DNA of 64,000 nt from Actinobacteria bacterium UBA2272 (GTDB lineage Bacteria; Actinomycetota; Coriobacteriia; Anaerosomatales; Anaerosomataceae). The translations under genes were made by a program, and so were the position numbers. Position 1 is the first letter of the stretch. Each line of letters starts with the position of its first letter. The DNA is taken from positions 558,001 through 622,000 of the forward strand of contig DDXA01000004.1 of the NCBI GenBank assembly GCA_002347725.1. Direction: 5' to 3'. The notes beneath the pieces are model-generated. The model made no database searches. It saw nothing but the letters and a program-made list of their open reading frames with translations, and was not told the DNA's origin. Positions 1-8,364 of the stretch are shown piece after piece.

Positions 1-396
1 GGGAAGCGCCACCGGCTCCTTCTTCTTGCCAACCGCGGAGACAGCCTCATCGAACATCTCGCGGGTGACGAAGTGCGGTTGCATGATCATCATGGTCCAC
101 TGCCACCCCGAGCGGTCGCCCGTGGTGAAGTCCGACATGTCGTCCGCCCACCAGAGGCCTTCCAGCGGCATGACGCCGTAGTCGATGGCAAGCGGGCCCT
201 TCTTGATGCTGAACTTGATGGCGTACGAGAGCGCGAAGAGCACTTCCACAGCATCAGCGTAGGACTGCGATGTGTTTGGATCGCCCTGCCCGTCGACCAT
301 CAGGAAGCTCATGGCTGGGACGTCGATGGCCACAACCTGCTTCGAAGAGGGCAGGTAGAGGTGCTTCAGCTCCCGCTTGAGATCGATCTTCTCCAC
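1..396 (-). CDS. GyrI-like small-molecule-binding domain protein (3' end outside window)
   Basis: The minus strand reads open for 132 codons from a GTG at 396 to the window edge, so the C-terminus is missing. It begins MEKIDLKRELKHLY and continues with a conserved block (DVPAMSFLMVDGQGDP, about residues 20-40) typical of GyrI-like/effector-binding domain proteins (about 200 residues) that bind small molecules. An in-frame TAG lies eight codons upstream of the GTG, which limits the start. No strong ribosome site is visible. The ligand is unknown. Family assignment is from pattern recognition; the frame itself is clear. Confidence 0.75.
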   Translation of the reverse strand, partial: MEKIDLKRELKHLYLPSSKQVVAIDVPAMSFLMVDGQGDPNTSQSYADAVEVLFALSYAIKFSIKKGPLAIDYGVMPLEGLWWADDMSDFTTGDRSGWQWTMMIMQPHFVTREMFDEAVSAVGKKKEPVALP

Positions 397-467
397 GGCC
401 GCCCCGGTGAATGGCTATCCCAAGACCGTGCAGTCCGAGTATGCCACACACGTCGGCGAGCGCCGGA

Positions 468-896
468 CTACAGCTTCTTCTTGAACCCCGTCCAGCGTGC
501 CTCGAAACCGTTTGCGCGGTACAGGGCGACAGCATCGGACCGGAGTGATTCGGTCAGCAAGATCACCTGGTTGGAGCCCCGCTCCCGGGCGACCGACTCG
601 AGCTCGGCGAGCAGCGCACTCGCGATGCCTTTGCGCCGATGCGCCGCGTCGACCACCATGTCCTCGACGACCATGTACGTGTCGAACCCGCCGTACAGCC
701 CGTGGCAGATCACGCCCGTCGCGGTGCCGACGCACTCACCGTCGACGCGCGCAGCAAGGATCACATGGTGGGGGTCGTCAGCAAGCGCGGCAAGCGTCTT
801 GGCCATCGCGTCCACATCCGAGCGCTCACCCCAGAAATGCTCGTGCAGTCTGCTGATGGCCGGCAAGTCGGACTGCTCGGCCCTGGCGATCTCCAT
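468..896 (-). CDS. GNAT-family N-acetyltransferase
   Basis: A 142-residue protein starting MEIARAEQSDLPAISRL. It carries the GNAT acetyl-CoA loop (VVDAAHRRKGIASALL, about residues 85-100) and the C-terminal ALYRANGFEARW motif of single-domain acetyltransferases. An upstream ATG at 932 exists, but the ATG at 896 is preceded by a G-rich ribosome site and avoids overlap with the toxin gene, so I chose it. It starts 22 bases after the RelE/ParE-like gene on the same strand and may be cotranscribed. Substrate unknown; small amines, amino acids or proteins are all possible. Confidence 0.85.
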   Translation of the reverse strand: MEIARAEQSDLPAISRLHEHFWGERSDVDAMAKTLAALADDPHHVILAARVDGECVGTATGVICHGLYGGFDTYMVVEDMVVDAAHRRKGIASALLAELESVARERGSNQVILLTESLRSDAVALYRANGFEARWTGFKKKL

Positions 897-918
897 TGCG
901 CCCCCCGTGCGTCTCACG

Positions 919-1212
919 TCACACCGGCTCATCCGGAATCTGGGCGTCGTGCCAGACGCCCACCACCCAGATCACGTCGCCTTGGAGCCGATAGAAGAAC
1001 CGATACCGACCTACGAGAACCTCGCGGAAGCCGAGCTGCGAGAACTCAGGAATCGTGCGGCCCGCATCCGGAAGGCGGATGAGGTGCTTGAGGACTTCGT
1101 TCGAGCCTTCCCTGAACGCACGGGCAGCCGAGGGGCGCTCAGAGTGGATGTAGTCCACCGCGGCGAGGAACTGGGCTCGCGCTCGCGGCGTGAAGTCGAT
1201 TCTGCGGGTCAC
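919..1212 (-). CDS. RelE/ParE-family toxin
   Basis: A 97-residue protein with the compact RelE/ParE fold signature: an N-terminal helix pair (ARAQFLAAVDYIHSERPSAA) followed by GFREVLVGRYRFFYRLQGD and a final WVVGVWHD strand. It starts at a GTG that overlaps the stop of the antitoxin gene by four bases (GTGA), the usual translational coupling in type II modules. Known members either cleave mRNA or poison gyrase. The sequence resembles the ParE side more, but that split is inference. It should be neutralised by the Phd/YefM-like protein encoded just upstream. Confidence 0.85.
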   Translation of the reverse strand: MTRRIDFTPRARAQFLAAVDYIHSERPSAARAFREGSNEVLKHLIRLPDAGRTIPEFSQLGFREVLVGRYRFFYRLQGDVIWVVGVWHDAQIPDEPV

Positions 1213-1484
1213 CGCTGCTCCAGCAGCGCATCCGCTTCGGCCATCACGACATCGATGTCGAAACCGACCCCCGCCTGGATGTCCGCCTCGCCCTGGGCGA
1301 GGATGCGCAAGATCTCGAGTTCGCGCTGTGTTCGCTCATAGGCGCCGGCACTCAGCAGGACCGCCGACGCTCGACCGTGCTGGGTTATGAAGACCGGGTC
1401 GCCTGTGGCTGCCGCCTCCCGCACGATTGAAGACGCGTCCTGCCGAAGCTCGCTGATGGGAACGATGTTGGGCATTGCACTCAT
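1209..1484 (-). CDS. Phd/YefM-family antitoxin
   Basis: A 91-residue protein whose N-terminus (MPNIVPISELRQDASSIVREAAATGDPVFITQHGRA) matches the Phd/YefM DNA-binding domain, with a helical C-terminal toxin-binding tail. The ATG at 1484 has a near-perfect ribosome site (AAAGGAGGT at 1492-1500), so the longer ORF running upstream is rejected. It is first in the operon, and an inverted repeat lies just before it, consistent with autorepression by the antitoxin or the toxin-antitoxin complex. Confidence 0.9.
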   Translation of the reverse strand: MSAMPNIVPISELRQDASSIVREAAATGDPVFITQHGRASAVLLSAGAYERTQRELEILRILAQGEADIQAGVGFDIDVVMAEADALLEQR

Positions 1485-1501
1485 GTGTAGTACCTCCTTT
1501 G

Positions 1502-1514
1502 GTATCAAAGATAC
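1502..1514 (-). promoter_or_regulatory. Operator-like inverted repeat of the toxin-antitoxin operon
   Basis: GTATC-TTT-GATAC reads as a perfect 5-base inverted repeat directly upstream of the antitoxin ribosome site. A possible -10 (TAGTAT) overlaps one arm. Phd/YefM antitoxins commonly bind such palindromes to repress their own operon; the assignment here rests on position only. Confidence 0.5.
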
Positions 1515-1556
1515 TACCACAGGCGGTCTAGCCCTTCGTGGGTCACGGCGAAGCAC

Positions 1557-1587
1557 TTGTGACGTCGCGTCATATGTCAACTACAAT
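1557..1587 (+). promoter_or_regulatory. Probable sigma-70-type promoter of the lipoprotein gene
   Basis: A -10-like TACAAT at 1582-1587 is preceded by TTGTGA at 1557-1562, with a spacer of 19 bases, slightly long. Transcription would begin near 1594, giving a leader of about 40 bases before the GTG at 1635. Confidence 0.35.
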
Positions 1588-1634
1588 CGTCGTGGGTTGC
1601 GTAGAGTCGTCATGCGAGCACGAGGGAGGACACC

Positions 1635-2117
1635 GTGAAGAAGATTCTGATTGCACTGTCAGCAGTCGCGATCCTCACGCTACTCATGGCTTGCGGCGAT
1701 GCGGAGGTCTCATCGAGTGGCTCGACCGACGAGTCAGACGCTGCGCCGGCAGCCGAGTCCGTCGAGTCGCCCGCGGAGTCCGAGCCGGCGGCGGAGCCCG
1801 TCGTCGAGGAGCCCGCGGAACCCGCCATGACGATGGGCCAGCAGCAGGCCGTCTCCAAGGGCCAGGACTACCTCGACTATGCCTCGTTCTCGCGTAAGGG
1901 GCTCATCGACCAGTTGGTGTTCGAGGGCTTCAGCGCAGATGACGCCACCTTCGCCGTCGACCACCTCGATCCCGATTGGAACGCGCAGGCCGCGCAGAAG
2001 GCGCAGGAATACCTAGACTACACGTCCTTCTCGCGCCAGGGGCTTATCGACCAGTTGGTCTTCGAGGGATTCACCCAGGAACAGGCTGAGAGCGGTGTGA
2101 CGGCCGTCGGCTACTGA
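1635..2117 (+). CDS. Ltp-family surface lipoprotein with two repeats
   Basis: A 160-residue lipoprotein. The signal peptide ends in the lipobox LMAC with the lipidated Cys at residue 20. An acidic Ser/Pro/Glu-rich spacer follows (about 24-66). Two near-identical Ltp repeats fill the rest (about 68-115 and 116-160), each built on AQ/GQ-x-YLDY-x-SFSR-x-GLIDQLVFEGF. The Ltp domain is named after a phage-encoded lipoprotein that blocks superinfecting phage DNA entry, but it also occurs in many chromosomal surface proteins. The GTG start has a GAGGGAGGA ribosome site. Its last seven bases overlap the end of the convergent radical SAM gene. Confidence 0.8.
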   Translation: MKKILIALSAVAILTLLMACGDAEVSSSGSTDESDAAPAAESVESPAESEPAAEPVVEEPAEPAMTMGQQQAVSKGQDYLDYASFSRKGLIDQLVFEGFSADDATFAVDHLDPDWNAQAAQKAQEYLDYTSFSRQGLIDQLVFEGFTQEQAESGVTAVGY

Positions 2118-3550
2118 GGAGCAGAGCTCGAGGCCGCAGAGTCGCGTAGCTCACTGCCGAGGATCGTCTGTGCCGACGCCGATGAGTTGGTGCTCGCCGG
2201 GCGGCCCAGCATGCGCTCGAGCAGCGGCACCGCCATCCGAAGTCGACGAGCGCGGATGAGTGCATCCCACACAGGCTCGGCCTTCTTCCATCCCACCTGA
2301 TAGGCGAGGTGACGCATTCGCTCGAAGGGAGTTGTGCGCGCCAGCGTGCCACGAGCGATCGAGTTCCACGAGTAGAAGTCGCGGTACGCCCGCCAGTACC
2401 CGCTCTCCAACTCGCTCGTACTCATCCCGCGTGGCTCGAACACCACGTGACGCGTGTCGTACTTCTCCCAGTCCTTGGTGAGGATCCTCCCCTCGGAAGT
2501 GAAGCGCCGGTGAAGTGCAGTGCCCGGATATGGCGTGAGGATGTGGAAGGTCGCCGTCTCGACCCCCTGCGCGACCGCCCATTCTGTTGTCCGGTCGAAG
2601 ACGTCCGGATCGTCCCCATCGATCCCGAAGACGAAGCTCGCGTTGACCATGACGCCCAGTTCGTGCAGATGCGCCACTGCCCGGGCGTACTCAGATTGCC
2701 GATTCTGCCGTTTGCCACACGTGTCGAGACCGGTTTGCGACAGCGTCTCGAACCCGACGAAGAGCGAGCGCAACCCCGACTCCGCGGCGGCCCGCATCAG
2801 CCCCGGTCGAAGCACGGACTCGACCGTGCCCGCTGCTTGCCATACGCGACCCATTCCACGCATCCCCTCAAGCAGGCCACGGGCGAAGACGTCGTCCCCG
2901 AAGAGGTGGTCATCAAGGAAGAAGAGATGCCTTCCGGGCAGGGAGTCGATCTCGTCGAGGGCTTCATCAACTCGGCGTGTGTAGAACGAACGGCCGCCAT
3001 CAAAGAACGATTCCTTGTAACAGAAGTGGCACGAGTGCGGGCAGCCACGGGAAACGACGATCGAGTTCGGCACGAGATAGCGATGCCGGTCGATCAGATC
3101 ACGCCGAGGCGTGGGCGAACCGTACAGGCAGCGGTGCGTGGACTTGTACGTTGCTCGCGGGCGACCTGCTCTGAAGTCGCTCAAGAATCGCGGCCATGTG
3201 TCGTCGCCCGGACCCAGGAAGACCGTGTCCGCATGTAAGGCTGCCTCTTCCGGACACGCGGTCGCGTGTAGGCCGCCGAGACACACGTGCGCGCCGTTGG
3301 CTCGGTAGAACGCAGCCAGCTCGTACGCGCGGCGCGCATTGGTCACATACACCTCGATGGCGACGATGTCCGGGGCATCTCCGACTGTGACTGGCGCGAC
3401 GTGCTCGTCACAGATCTCGACTTCGTCGCACGCGTCGAGATACGCAGCCAGCGTGGCTAGTCCGAGGGGCGGGAACAGAGAGTACTTGATGGGCCGATAG
3501 TGCGGGCTGGTGGCTTCGGCCAACGCGGGCAGGATCAGCTTCACTCGCAT
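2111..3550 (-). CDS. B12-binding-domain radical SAM protein
   Basis: A 479-residue protein. Residues about 1-140 form a cobalamin-binding-like domain (GGLHATACPEEA region). The radical SAM domain follows with the [4Fe-4S] motif CPHSCHFC, cysteines at 170, 174 and 177, and downstream features such as FLDDHLFGDD and VGFETLSQTGLD. This layout is that of class B radical SAM enzymes that methylate or rearrange unreactive carbons, including hopanoid and lipid modifiers; the substrate cannot be told. It stands alone on the minus strand. The ribosome site is enclosed in a hairpin at 3554-3576, suggesting translational control. Confidence 0.85.
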   Translation of the reverse strand: MRVKLILPALAEATSPHYRPIKYSLFPPLGLATLAAYLDACDEVEICDEHVAPVTVGDAPDIVAIEVYVTNARRAYELAAFYRANGAHVCLGGLHATACPEEAALHADTVFLGPGDDTWPRFLSDFRAGRPRATYKSTHRCLYGSPTPRRDLIDRHRYLVPNSIVVSRGCPHSCHFCYKESFFDGGRSFYTRRVDEALDEIDSLPGRHLFFLDDHLFGDDVFARGLLEGMRGMGRVWQAAGTVESVLRPGLMRAAAESGLRSLFVGFETLSQTGLDTCGKRQNRQSEYARAVAHLHELGVMVNASFVFGIDGDDPDVFDRTTEWAVAQGVETATFHILTPYPGTALHRRFTSEGRILTKDWEKYDTRHVVFEPRGMSTSELESGYWRAYRDFYSWNSIARGTLARTTPFERMRHLAYQVGWKKAEPVWDALIRARRLRMAVPLLERMLGRPASTNSSASAQTILGSELRDSAASSSAPQ

Positions 3551-3553
3551 GCA

Positions 3554-3576
3554 GTGTCTCCTTGACGGGGAGACAC
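3554..3576 (-). promoter_or_regulatory. Hairpin enclosing the radical SAM ribosome site
   Basis: GTGTCTCC and GGAGACAC form a perfect 8-base inverted repeat around a 7-base loop. On the minus strand the 3' arm contains the GGAG ribosome site, three bases before the ATG at 3550. Folding would hide the site from ribosomes. Confidence 0.5.
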
Positions 3577-3771
3577 CAGCCTAGCGCGCAGATGCAGGCT
3601 GCCGCTCTGTCTCGTTGAGGTATCGCACACGAACGGTTGCCGGCTCGTGCTGAACGGCTGCACAACGACTGGGAGCGCGGGACGAACGGGAACGCCAGCG
3701 GCCTGATCCGCCAGTGCCCGCCGAGGAGGACCAGTCGTAGGACGTCGCTCAGACGGCCGATGTGTTCCGAC

Positions 3772-4275
3772 TCACAGTGCCGACAGCAGGTCACCAAATG
3801 CGTCGAGGTGAGCGCGCTCATCGCGCAGGATGCTCTCGAACAGCGCCCCGCTGACATCGTCCCCTTCGCGGCGACACAGATCGAGGCTCTCCTCGTATAG
3901 CGAGACCGCTTCGTCTTCAGCGGCGACGTCGAGTTCGAGCATCTCACGCACGGTGGAGGCCTTGCACCGCTCGCTGGGAGTCACAGTCGGCGTTCCCCCG
4001 AGAGCCGTCACGCGGTTGCCAAAGCTTTGCGCGTGCAACATCTCGACCTTGGCGATCGACTTGAGCATGACGACGGGGCCGGGCGCGCCGGCCAGCCTCG
4101 CGCTGAGGCCCGAGCCTCGACTGCCGACCCAGATATCACCCCGGGACTGTCTCAGGAAGGAGGGCATGCCCTCAAGACCCGCCGCCACGTAGTGATGCTC
4201 CATGTACTGGATGATTACCGCGAGTTCACGCGCCCGGGCCGCATTCAGCGAGTCGATGACGTGCTCTACATTCAC
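3772..4275 (-). CDS. Ferritin-like diiron protein (bacterioferritin-like)
   Basis: A 167-residue four-helix protein, close to the usual bacterioferritin length. Candidate diiron ligands fall where expected: Glu17, Glu78 and His81 (EMLH), Glu120, and Glu153 and His156 (ERAH). The stretch ILRDERAHLD closely follows the bacterioferritin helix-D motif. The GTG at 4275 has a GGAGGC ribosome site nine bases upstream; the ORF extends further upstream but that part looks non-coding. The loop between helices A and B is longer than in classical bacterioferritin, so it may be a bacterioferritin-like oxidase rather than an iron-storage cage. Confidence 0.75.
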   Translation of the reverse strand: MNVEHVIDSLNAARARELAVIIQYMEHHYVAAGLEGMPSFLRQSRGDIWVGSRGSGLSARLAGAPGPVVMLKSIAKVEMLHAQSFGNRVTALGGTPTVTPSERCKASTVREMLELDVAAEDEAVSLYEESLDLCRREGDDVSGALFESILRDERAHLDAFGDLLSAL

Positions 4276-4500
4276 GGGTCGCCTCCGATTCGCGAAGGGG
4301 CTGCTGATGTCGTATGTTCCCCAGTCGACGGACCTACCGGGAGAGGACCTTCGCCCCGCTCCCGCTCTCAGCCACATCACACGTGCGATTACCGTTCCCA
4401 ACGACGTGTCGCCGTTCGGTGGACGGACTTAGTAGACGCGTTTGCAAGCGCGGCAAACCGGCGAGCCGGCCTGACGTTCGCGCCACCCCAATCGCACACG

Positions 4501-4528
4501 CGGACACTCGGCGTTTGTGTCCTATGAT
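4501..4528 (+). promoter_or_regulatory. Promoter suggesting a leaderless luxR-type mRNA
   Basis: A -10 TATGAT at 4523-4528 and a weak -35 CGGACA at 4501-4506 (16-base spacer) lie so close to the ATG at 4535 that transcription would start at or next to the start codon. No ribosome site precedes that ATG, which fits leaderless translation, common in actinobacteria. Confidence 0.4.
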
Positions 4529-4534
4529 TGCACC

Positions 4535-7228
4535 ATGTCGACTCCGATCCTCGCCGCCAAGCACTACGCACCGCTCTTTCGGCCTGACACGGTCCTTCGT
4601 CCCCGCCTGATGGAGCGGCTCGACGAGGGTATGCGGAGCAGGCTGATCCTTGTGTCCGCTCCCGCTGGCTTCGGCAAGACCACGGCAGTCAGCGAGTGGA
4701 CGACCGGATGCAGCCGTCTTGAATCGGGCGTTCGTGCTGCCTGGCTTTCGCTGGACGAAGCGGACAGCGATCCAGCGCGCTTCCTCGCCTACCTCGTGGC
4801 TGCCCTGCAGACCGTTGCTGCGGATGTTGGGCAAGCGGTGTTGGGCATGCTCGAGTCTCCAGAGCCGCCACGGGTCGAATCGATGCTGACGGCCCTGCTG
4901 AACGAGATCGCGACTCTCCCGCACCATGTCGTCCTCGTCCTCGACGATTACCATCTCGTCGACTCCGGTCCGGTGGACGAAGCCCTCGCGTTCCTGCTGG
5001 AGCATCTGCCGCCGCAGTTGCACCTGGTCGTCGCCACCCGGGAGGACCCGCGTCTGCCACTGGCCCGGTGGCGTGCCCGCGGCCAGCTGACCGAGCTGCG
5101 CGCGGCCGACCTGCGCTTCACCCCCTCCGAGGCGGCCGAGTTCCTGAACCGGGTGATGGGGCTCGACCTCTCGGCGGAGGACATCGCCGCCCTGGAGACC
5201 CGCACGGAAGGCTGGATCGCCGGCCTGCAGTTGGCGGCGCTGTCCATTCAGGGGCGGCCGGATGCCGCCGGCTTCATCCAGGCCTTCACCGGCAGCAACC
5301 GTTTCGTGCTGGACTACCTGGTCGAGGAGGTCCTTCAGCGACAGCCGGACGACGCGCGCAGTTTCTTGCTGCAGACCTCCATCCTCGACACGTTGTGCGG
5401 CGCTCTGTGCGATGCGGTCACCGGGCATATGCATGGCGCCGCCGCGCTCGAGCGCCTGGAGCGCGACAACCTGTTCGTCGTCCCGCTCGACGACGAACGT
5501 CGGTGGTATCGCTACCACCACCTCTTCGCCGATGTCCTGCAGGCACACCTGCTTGAACAGCAGCTCGATCAGGTGCCGGCTCTGCACCGGAGGGCGAGCG
5601 AATGGTACGAGGCGAATGGCGCGCGATCCGACGCGATCCGTCACGCGCTGGCAGCCAGGGACTTCGACTGGGCAGCGGACCTGATCGAGCGGGCGGGACC
5701 TTCGGTGGTGACGGCCTCACAGACCGCTCTGTGGCTCGACTGGGCGAAGTCGCTGCCGGACGAGCTGATCCGCGCCCGGCCCGTGCTCAGCGTCTGGCAT
5801 GCGTACGCACTGTTGGGCAGCGGCGATTTGGAGGCTGCCGAGGCTCGACTGACGGACGCCGAGCGCTGGCTGGAGCCTGGGCGGAGCGAGGCGACAATCC
5901 CCGCGGACGAAGCGGAGCTCCGGTCTCTGCTGGCGACGATAGCCGTCGCCCGTGCCTACCGTGCCCATTCTCTGGGTGATGTGCCCGGCACTGTGAAGCA
6001 TGCACAGCGGGTGCTCGAGCTCCTGCCCGAAGGGGACAATCCCCGGCGACTACAGGGGATCGCGCTCATCGCGATGACCCATTGGGCCAGCGGCGACCTG
6101 GAAGCCGCCGACCGCCAGTTCGTCGACTACAGCCAAAGACTGCTCGCCGCCGGCAACACCGCCGACGCGATCAGCGCCATGACAGTCCTGCCTGACATCA
6201 GGCCGGCGATGGGCCGTCTGCGCGGAGCTATCGACGCACTCACTCGGCTACTGCTCGTCGTGGACCAGGGCGAGCCTCTGCTTCCAGAAGCGGCCGACCT
6301 GTATCGGGGACTGGGAGAGTTGGTCCTCGAACAGGGCGACCTTGCCACTGCCGCGGCACACCTGCTGAGAAGCAAGGAGCTGGGCGAGCAGGGGGAGATG
6401 CCGATTTGGCGCTGGCGCTGGCGCGTCGCGCAGGCTCGGCTTCTCGAAGCGGCGGGCGACATGGAAGGCGCTCTCGGCCTGCTGGACGAGGCTGAGCGCC
6501 TGTTCGTCAGGACACCCTTGCCGGACGCACGCCCCTTGGCAGCGATGAAGGCCCGGATCTGGGCTGCGCAGGGCAGGGTGCCCGAGGCCTTGGAGTGGGC
6601 GCGAGAACGAGGCCTCTCGGTCGACGACGATCTCAGCTATCTGCACGAGTTCGAACACGTGACATTGGCGAGGGTGTTCATCGCCCAGGGCGAGCAGGAG
6701 GGTGCGGCGAGCGCTGTCCACGACGCCCTGGCACTGCTGGGGCGCCTTCTGACTGCGGCGGAACAAGGCGGACGGACGGGGAGCGCGATCGAGATCCTGG
6801 CGTTGCAGGCGCTTGCTCACCAGGCGCACGGCGACACACCCTTGGCCCTCAAGTCACTGGAGCGCGCCCTGGCCCTGGCCGAACCGGAAGGCTACGTCCA
6901 GGCCTTCGTGAATCAGGGCCCGCCGATGGCCCACCTGCTCGAAGAAGCCGCTTCCCGCGGGTTGGCACCGGACAGCGCGAGGCGGCTGTTGGCGGCCTTC
7001 CTGTCGACCGGGTCCGACAGGGCCCAGACGCTCCTGAGCGATCGTGAGACCGAAGTCCTCCAGCTGATTGCCGCTGGATTGACGAACCGGGAGATCGCCG
7101 AGCGGCTGTATCTCTCGCTCTACACGGTCAAGGCCCATGCGCGCAGCATCTACGACAAGCTGGATGCCCACAGCCGCACGCAGGCGGTCGCGCGCGCACG
7201 CGAACTGGGCATCCTGCCTCTCCTCTGA
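4535..7228 (+). CDS. MalT-like ATP-dependent LuxR-family regulator
   Basis: An 897-residue signal-sensing ATPase regulator. A STAND-type ATPase lies at the N-terminus: Walker A APAGFGKTT at about 43-50 and Walker B VLVLDDYHLVD at about 135-145. A long middle of TPR-like helical repeats follows, then a C-terminal LuxR helix-turn-helix in the last 65 residues (LSDRETEVLQLIAAGLTNREIAERL). In MalT relatives the ligand binds the TPR region and triggers ATP-dependent oligomerisation on DNA. The ligand here is unknown. I chose ATG 4535 over GTG 4517. The following genes on the same strand are candidate targets. Confidence 0.9.
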   Translation: MSTPILAAKHYAPLFRPDTVLRPRLMERLDEGMRSRLILVSAPAGFGKTTAVSEWTTGCSRLESGVRAAWLSLDEADSDPARFLAYLVAALQTVAADVGQAVLGMLESPEPPRVESMLTALLNEIATLPHHVVLVLDDYHLVDSGPVDEALAFLLEHLPPQLHLVVATREDPRLPLARWRARGQLTELRAADLRFTPSEAAEFLNRVMGLDLSAEDIAALETRTEGWIAGLQLAALSIQGRPDAAGFIQAFTGSNRFVLDYLVEEVLQRQPDDARSFLLQTSILDTLCGALCDAVTGHMHGAAALERLERDNLFVVPLDDERRWYRYHHLFADVLQAHLLEQQLDQVPALHRRASEWYEANGARSDAIRHALAARDFDWAADLIERAGPSVVTASQTALWLDWAKSLPDELIRARPVLSVWHAYALLGSGDLEAAEARLTDAERWLEPGRSEATIPADEAELRSLLATIAVARAYRAHSLGDVPGTVKHAQRVLELLPEGDNPRRLQGIALIAMTHWASGDLEAADRQFVDYSQRLLAAGNTADAISAMTVLPDIRPAMGRLRGAIDALTRLLLVVDQGEPLLPEAADLYRGLGELVLEQGDLATAAAHLLRSKELGEQGEMPIWRWRWRVAQARLLEAAGDMEGALGLLDEAERLFVRTPLPDARPLAAMKARIWAAQGRVPEALEWARERGLSVDDDLSYLHEFEHVTLARVFIAQGEQEGAASAVHDALALLGRLLTAAEQGGRTGSAIEILALQALAHQAHGDTPLALKSLERALALAEPEGYVQAFVNQGPPMAHLLEEAASRGLAPDSARRLLAAFLSTGSDRAQTLLSDRETEVLQLIAAGLTNREIAERLYLSLYTVKAHARSIYDKLDAHSRTQAVARARELGILPLL

Positions 7229-7339
7229 TTAGTCCCCCCGGTTAGTCCCTTCGACCGATGTCAGCGCCCCCGCGCGCGCACATGCTCTTCGAGCAGGCGC
7301 TTTGGACGCCTGAACCCGTGGCAAAGGGCGAAGAGGACA

Positions 7340-7618
7340 GTGGCGCAGCAGCGAAGCCAGAGGACGGATCAGGTGTGGCCCGCGGTCTACCAGATCAGGG
7401 TCGAGGGCCATCTCGGGCACGCGATGACGGGCTGGTTCGAGGACCTGTCGATCGCGCTGGAAGACAGCGGCGACACAGTACTGACAGGACCCGTGGTCGA
7501 CCAGGCCGCGCTGCACGGGCTCCTGAAGCGGGTACGCGACCTCGGCGTGCCGCTCGTCTCGGTCAACCGCCTCGAATCCGACCCGGCACCACCACGACCG
7601 ACAGAAGAAGGAGATTGA
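7340..7618 (+). CDS. Small conserved hypothetical protein
   Basis: A 92-residue soluble protein. Residues about 13-80 (PAVYQIRVEGHLGHAMTGWF to VRDLGVPLVSVNRLE) form a compact alpha/beta unit of a kind I associate with genes beside DUF4386 proteins; the role is unknown. The GTG start follows AGAGGA at a proper distance. It ends one base before the next gene's ATG, so the two are surely cotranscribed. It lies downstream of the MalT-like regulator. Confidence 0.7.
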   Translation: MAQQRSQRTDQVWPAVYQIRVEGHLGHAMTGWFEDLSIALEDSGDTVLTGPVVDQAALHGLLKRVRDLGVPLVSVNRLESDPAPPRPTEEGD

Positions 7619-7619
7619 G

Positions 7620-8360
7620 ATGCGCACAGGTAGAAGGCAAGCAGAAGAGAGTGGCATGCCCTCATATCGAGGGACCGCGATCGCCGTGGGAGTACTGTTC
7701 ATCCTGTGCTCGGCGGCGTCGATCCTGAGCATCGTCCCGTTGGGCGGTGCGCTGGTCGCCCCGGTCGATCTCGCCCGGCTGGCGGTAAACGACAACCGCG
7801 TGGTGCTGACCGCGCTCATCGAGTTCGTGTGGGCTGTGACCGGAGCCGGCATCGCCATCGGGCTGTATCCGGTCGTCAAGAGGTTCAACCCGGCTCTGGC
7901 CCTCGGATCCGTCGCCGGCAGGCTGGCCGAAGGCGTGTTCGTCGTGGTCGGGGCTCTCGGACTGCTTGCGCTGCTGACCGTGAGCCAGGAGGCTGTGGTT
8001 GCAGGCTCCGCCAGCCTGGCCTCGGCGGTCACGGTGTCGAACCTGGTGCTCGCGGTACGCGAGTGGGCGCACGGGTTCGTCGCGCTAATCCCGTTCGGCG
8101 TTGGAGCATTCATGTACTACGTTGCGCTCTACAGTTCGCGGCTCGTTCCCCGTTGGCTGTCGGGTTGGGGGCTCGTGGCGATCGTGATGTTCATGGTTTC
8201 GACCATCTACGCCGGCTTCACGCAGGAGTTCGGCTTCACGACGGTCAACACGGCGCTCAACATCCCGATCGGCCTCCAGGAGATGGCGCTGGCCATCTGG
8301 TTGATCGCCAAGGGGTTCGATCAGAGGGCACTGGCCTCTGTTGCCGAGAGCCAGGTGTAG
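7620..8360 (+). CDS. DUF4386-family membrane protein
   Basis: A 246-residue integral membrane protein with about six or seven hydrophobic segments and the family pattern RGTAIAVGVLFILCSAASIL at the N-terminus and VALYSSRLVPRWLSGWGL in the middle. DUF4386 proteins are of unknown function. A strong AAGGAG ribosome site precedes ATG 7620; the more internal ATG (residue 13, MPSYRG) could also serve. The gene after it begins with what looks like a fragment of a second DUF4386-like protein. Confidence 0.85.
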   Translation: MRTGRRQAEESGMPSYRGTAIAVGVLFILCSAASILSIVPLGGALVAPVDLARLAVNDNRVVLTALIEFVWAVTGAGIAIGLYPVVKRFNPALALGSVAGRLAEGVFVVVGALGLLALLTVSQEAVVAGSASLASAVTVSNLVLAVREWAHGFVALIPFGVGAFMYYVALYSSRLVPRWLSGWGLVAIVMFMVSTIYAGFTQEFGFTTVNTALNIPIGLQEMALAIWLIAKGFDQRALASVAESQV

Positions 8361-8364
8361 TCAC

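Noticed and set aside
7229..7250. Two copies of TTAGTCCC after the MalT-like gene.
   Set aside because: Only two short copies, no stem, no sign of a mobile-element end or attachment site.
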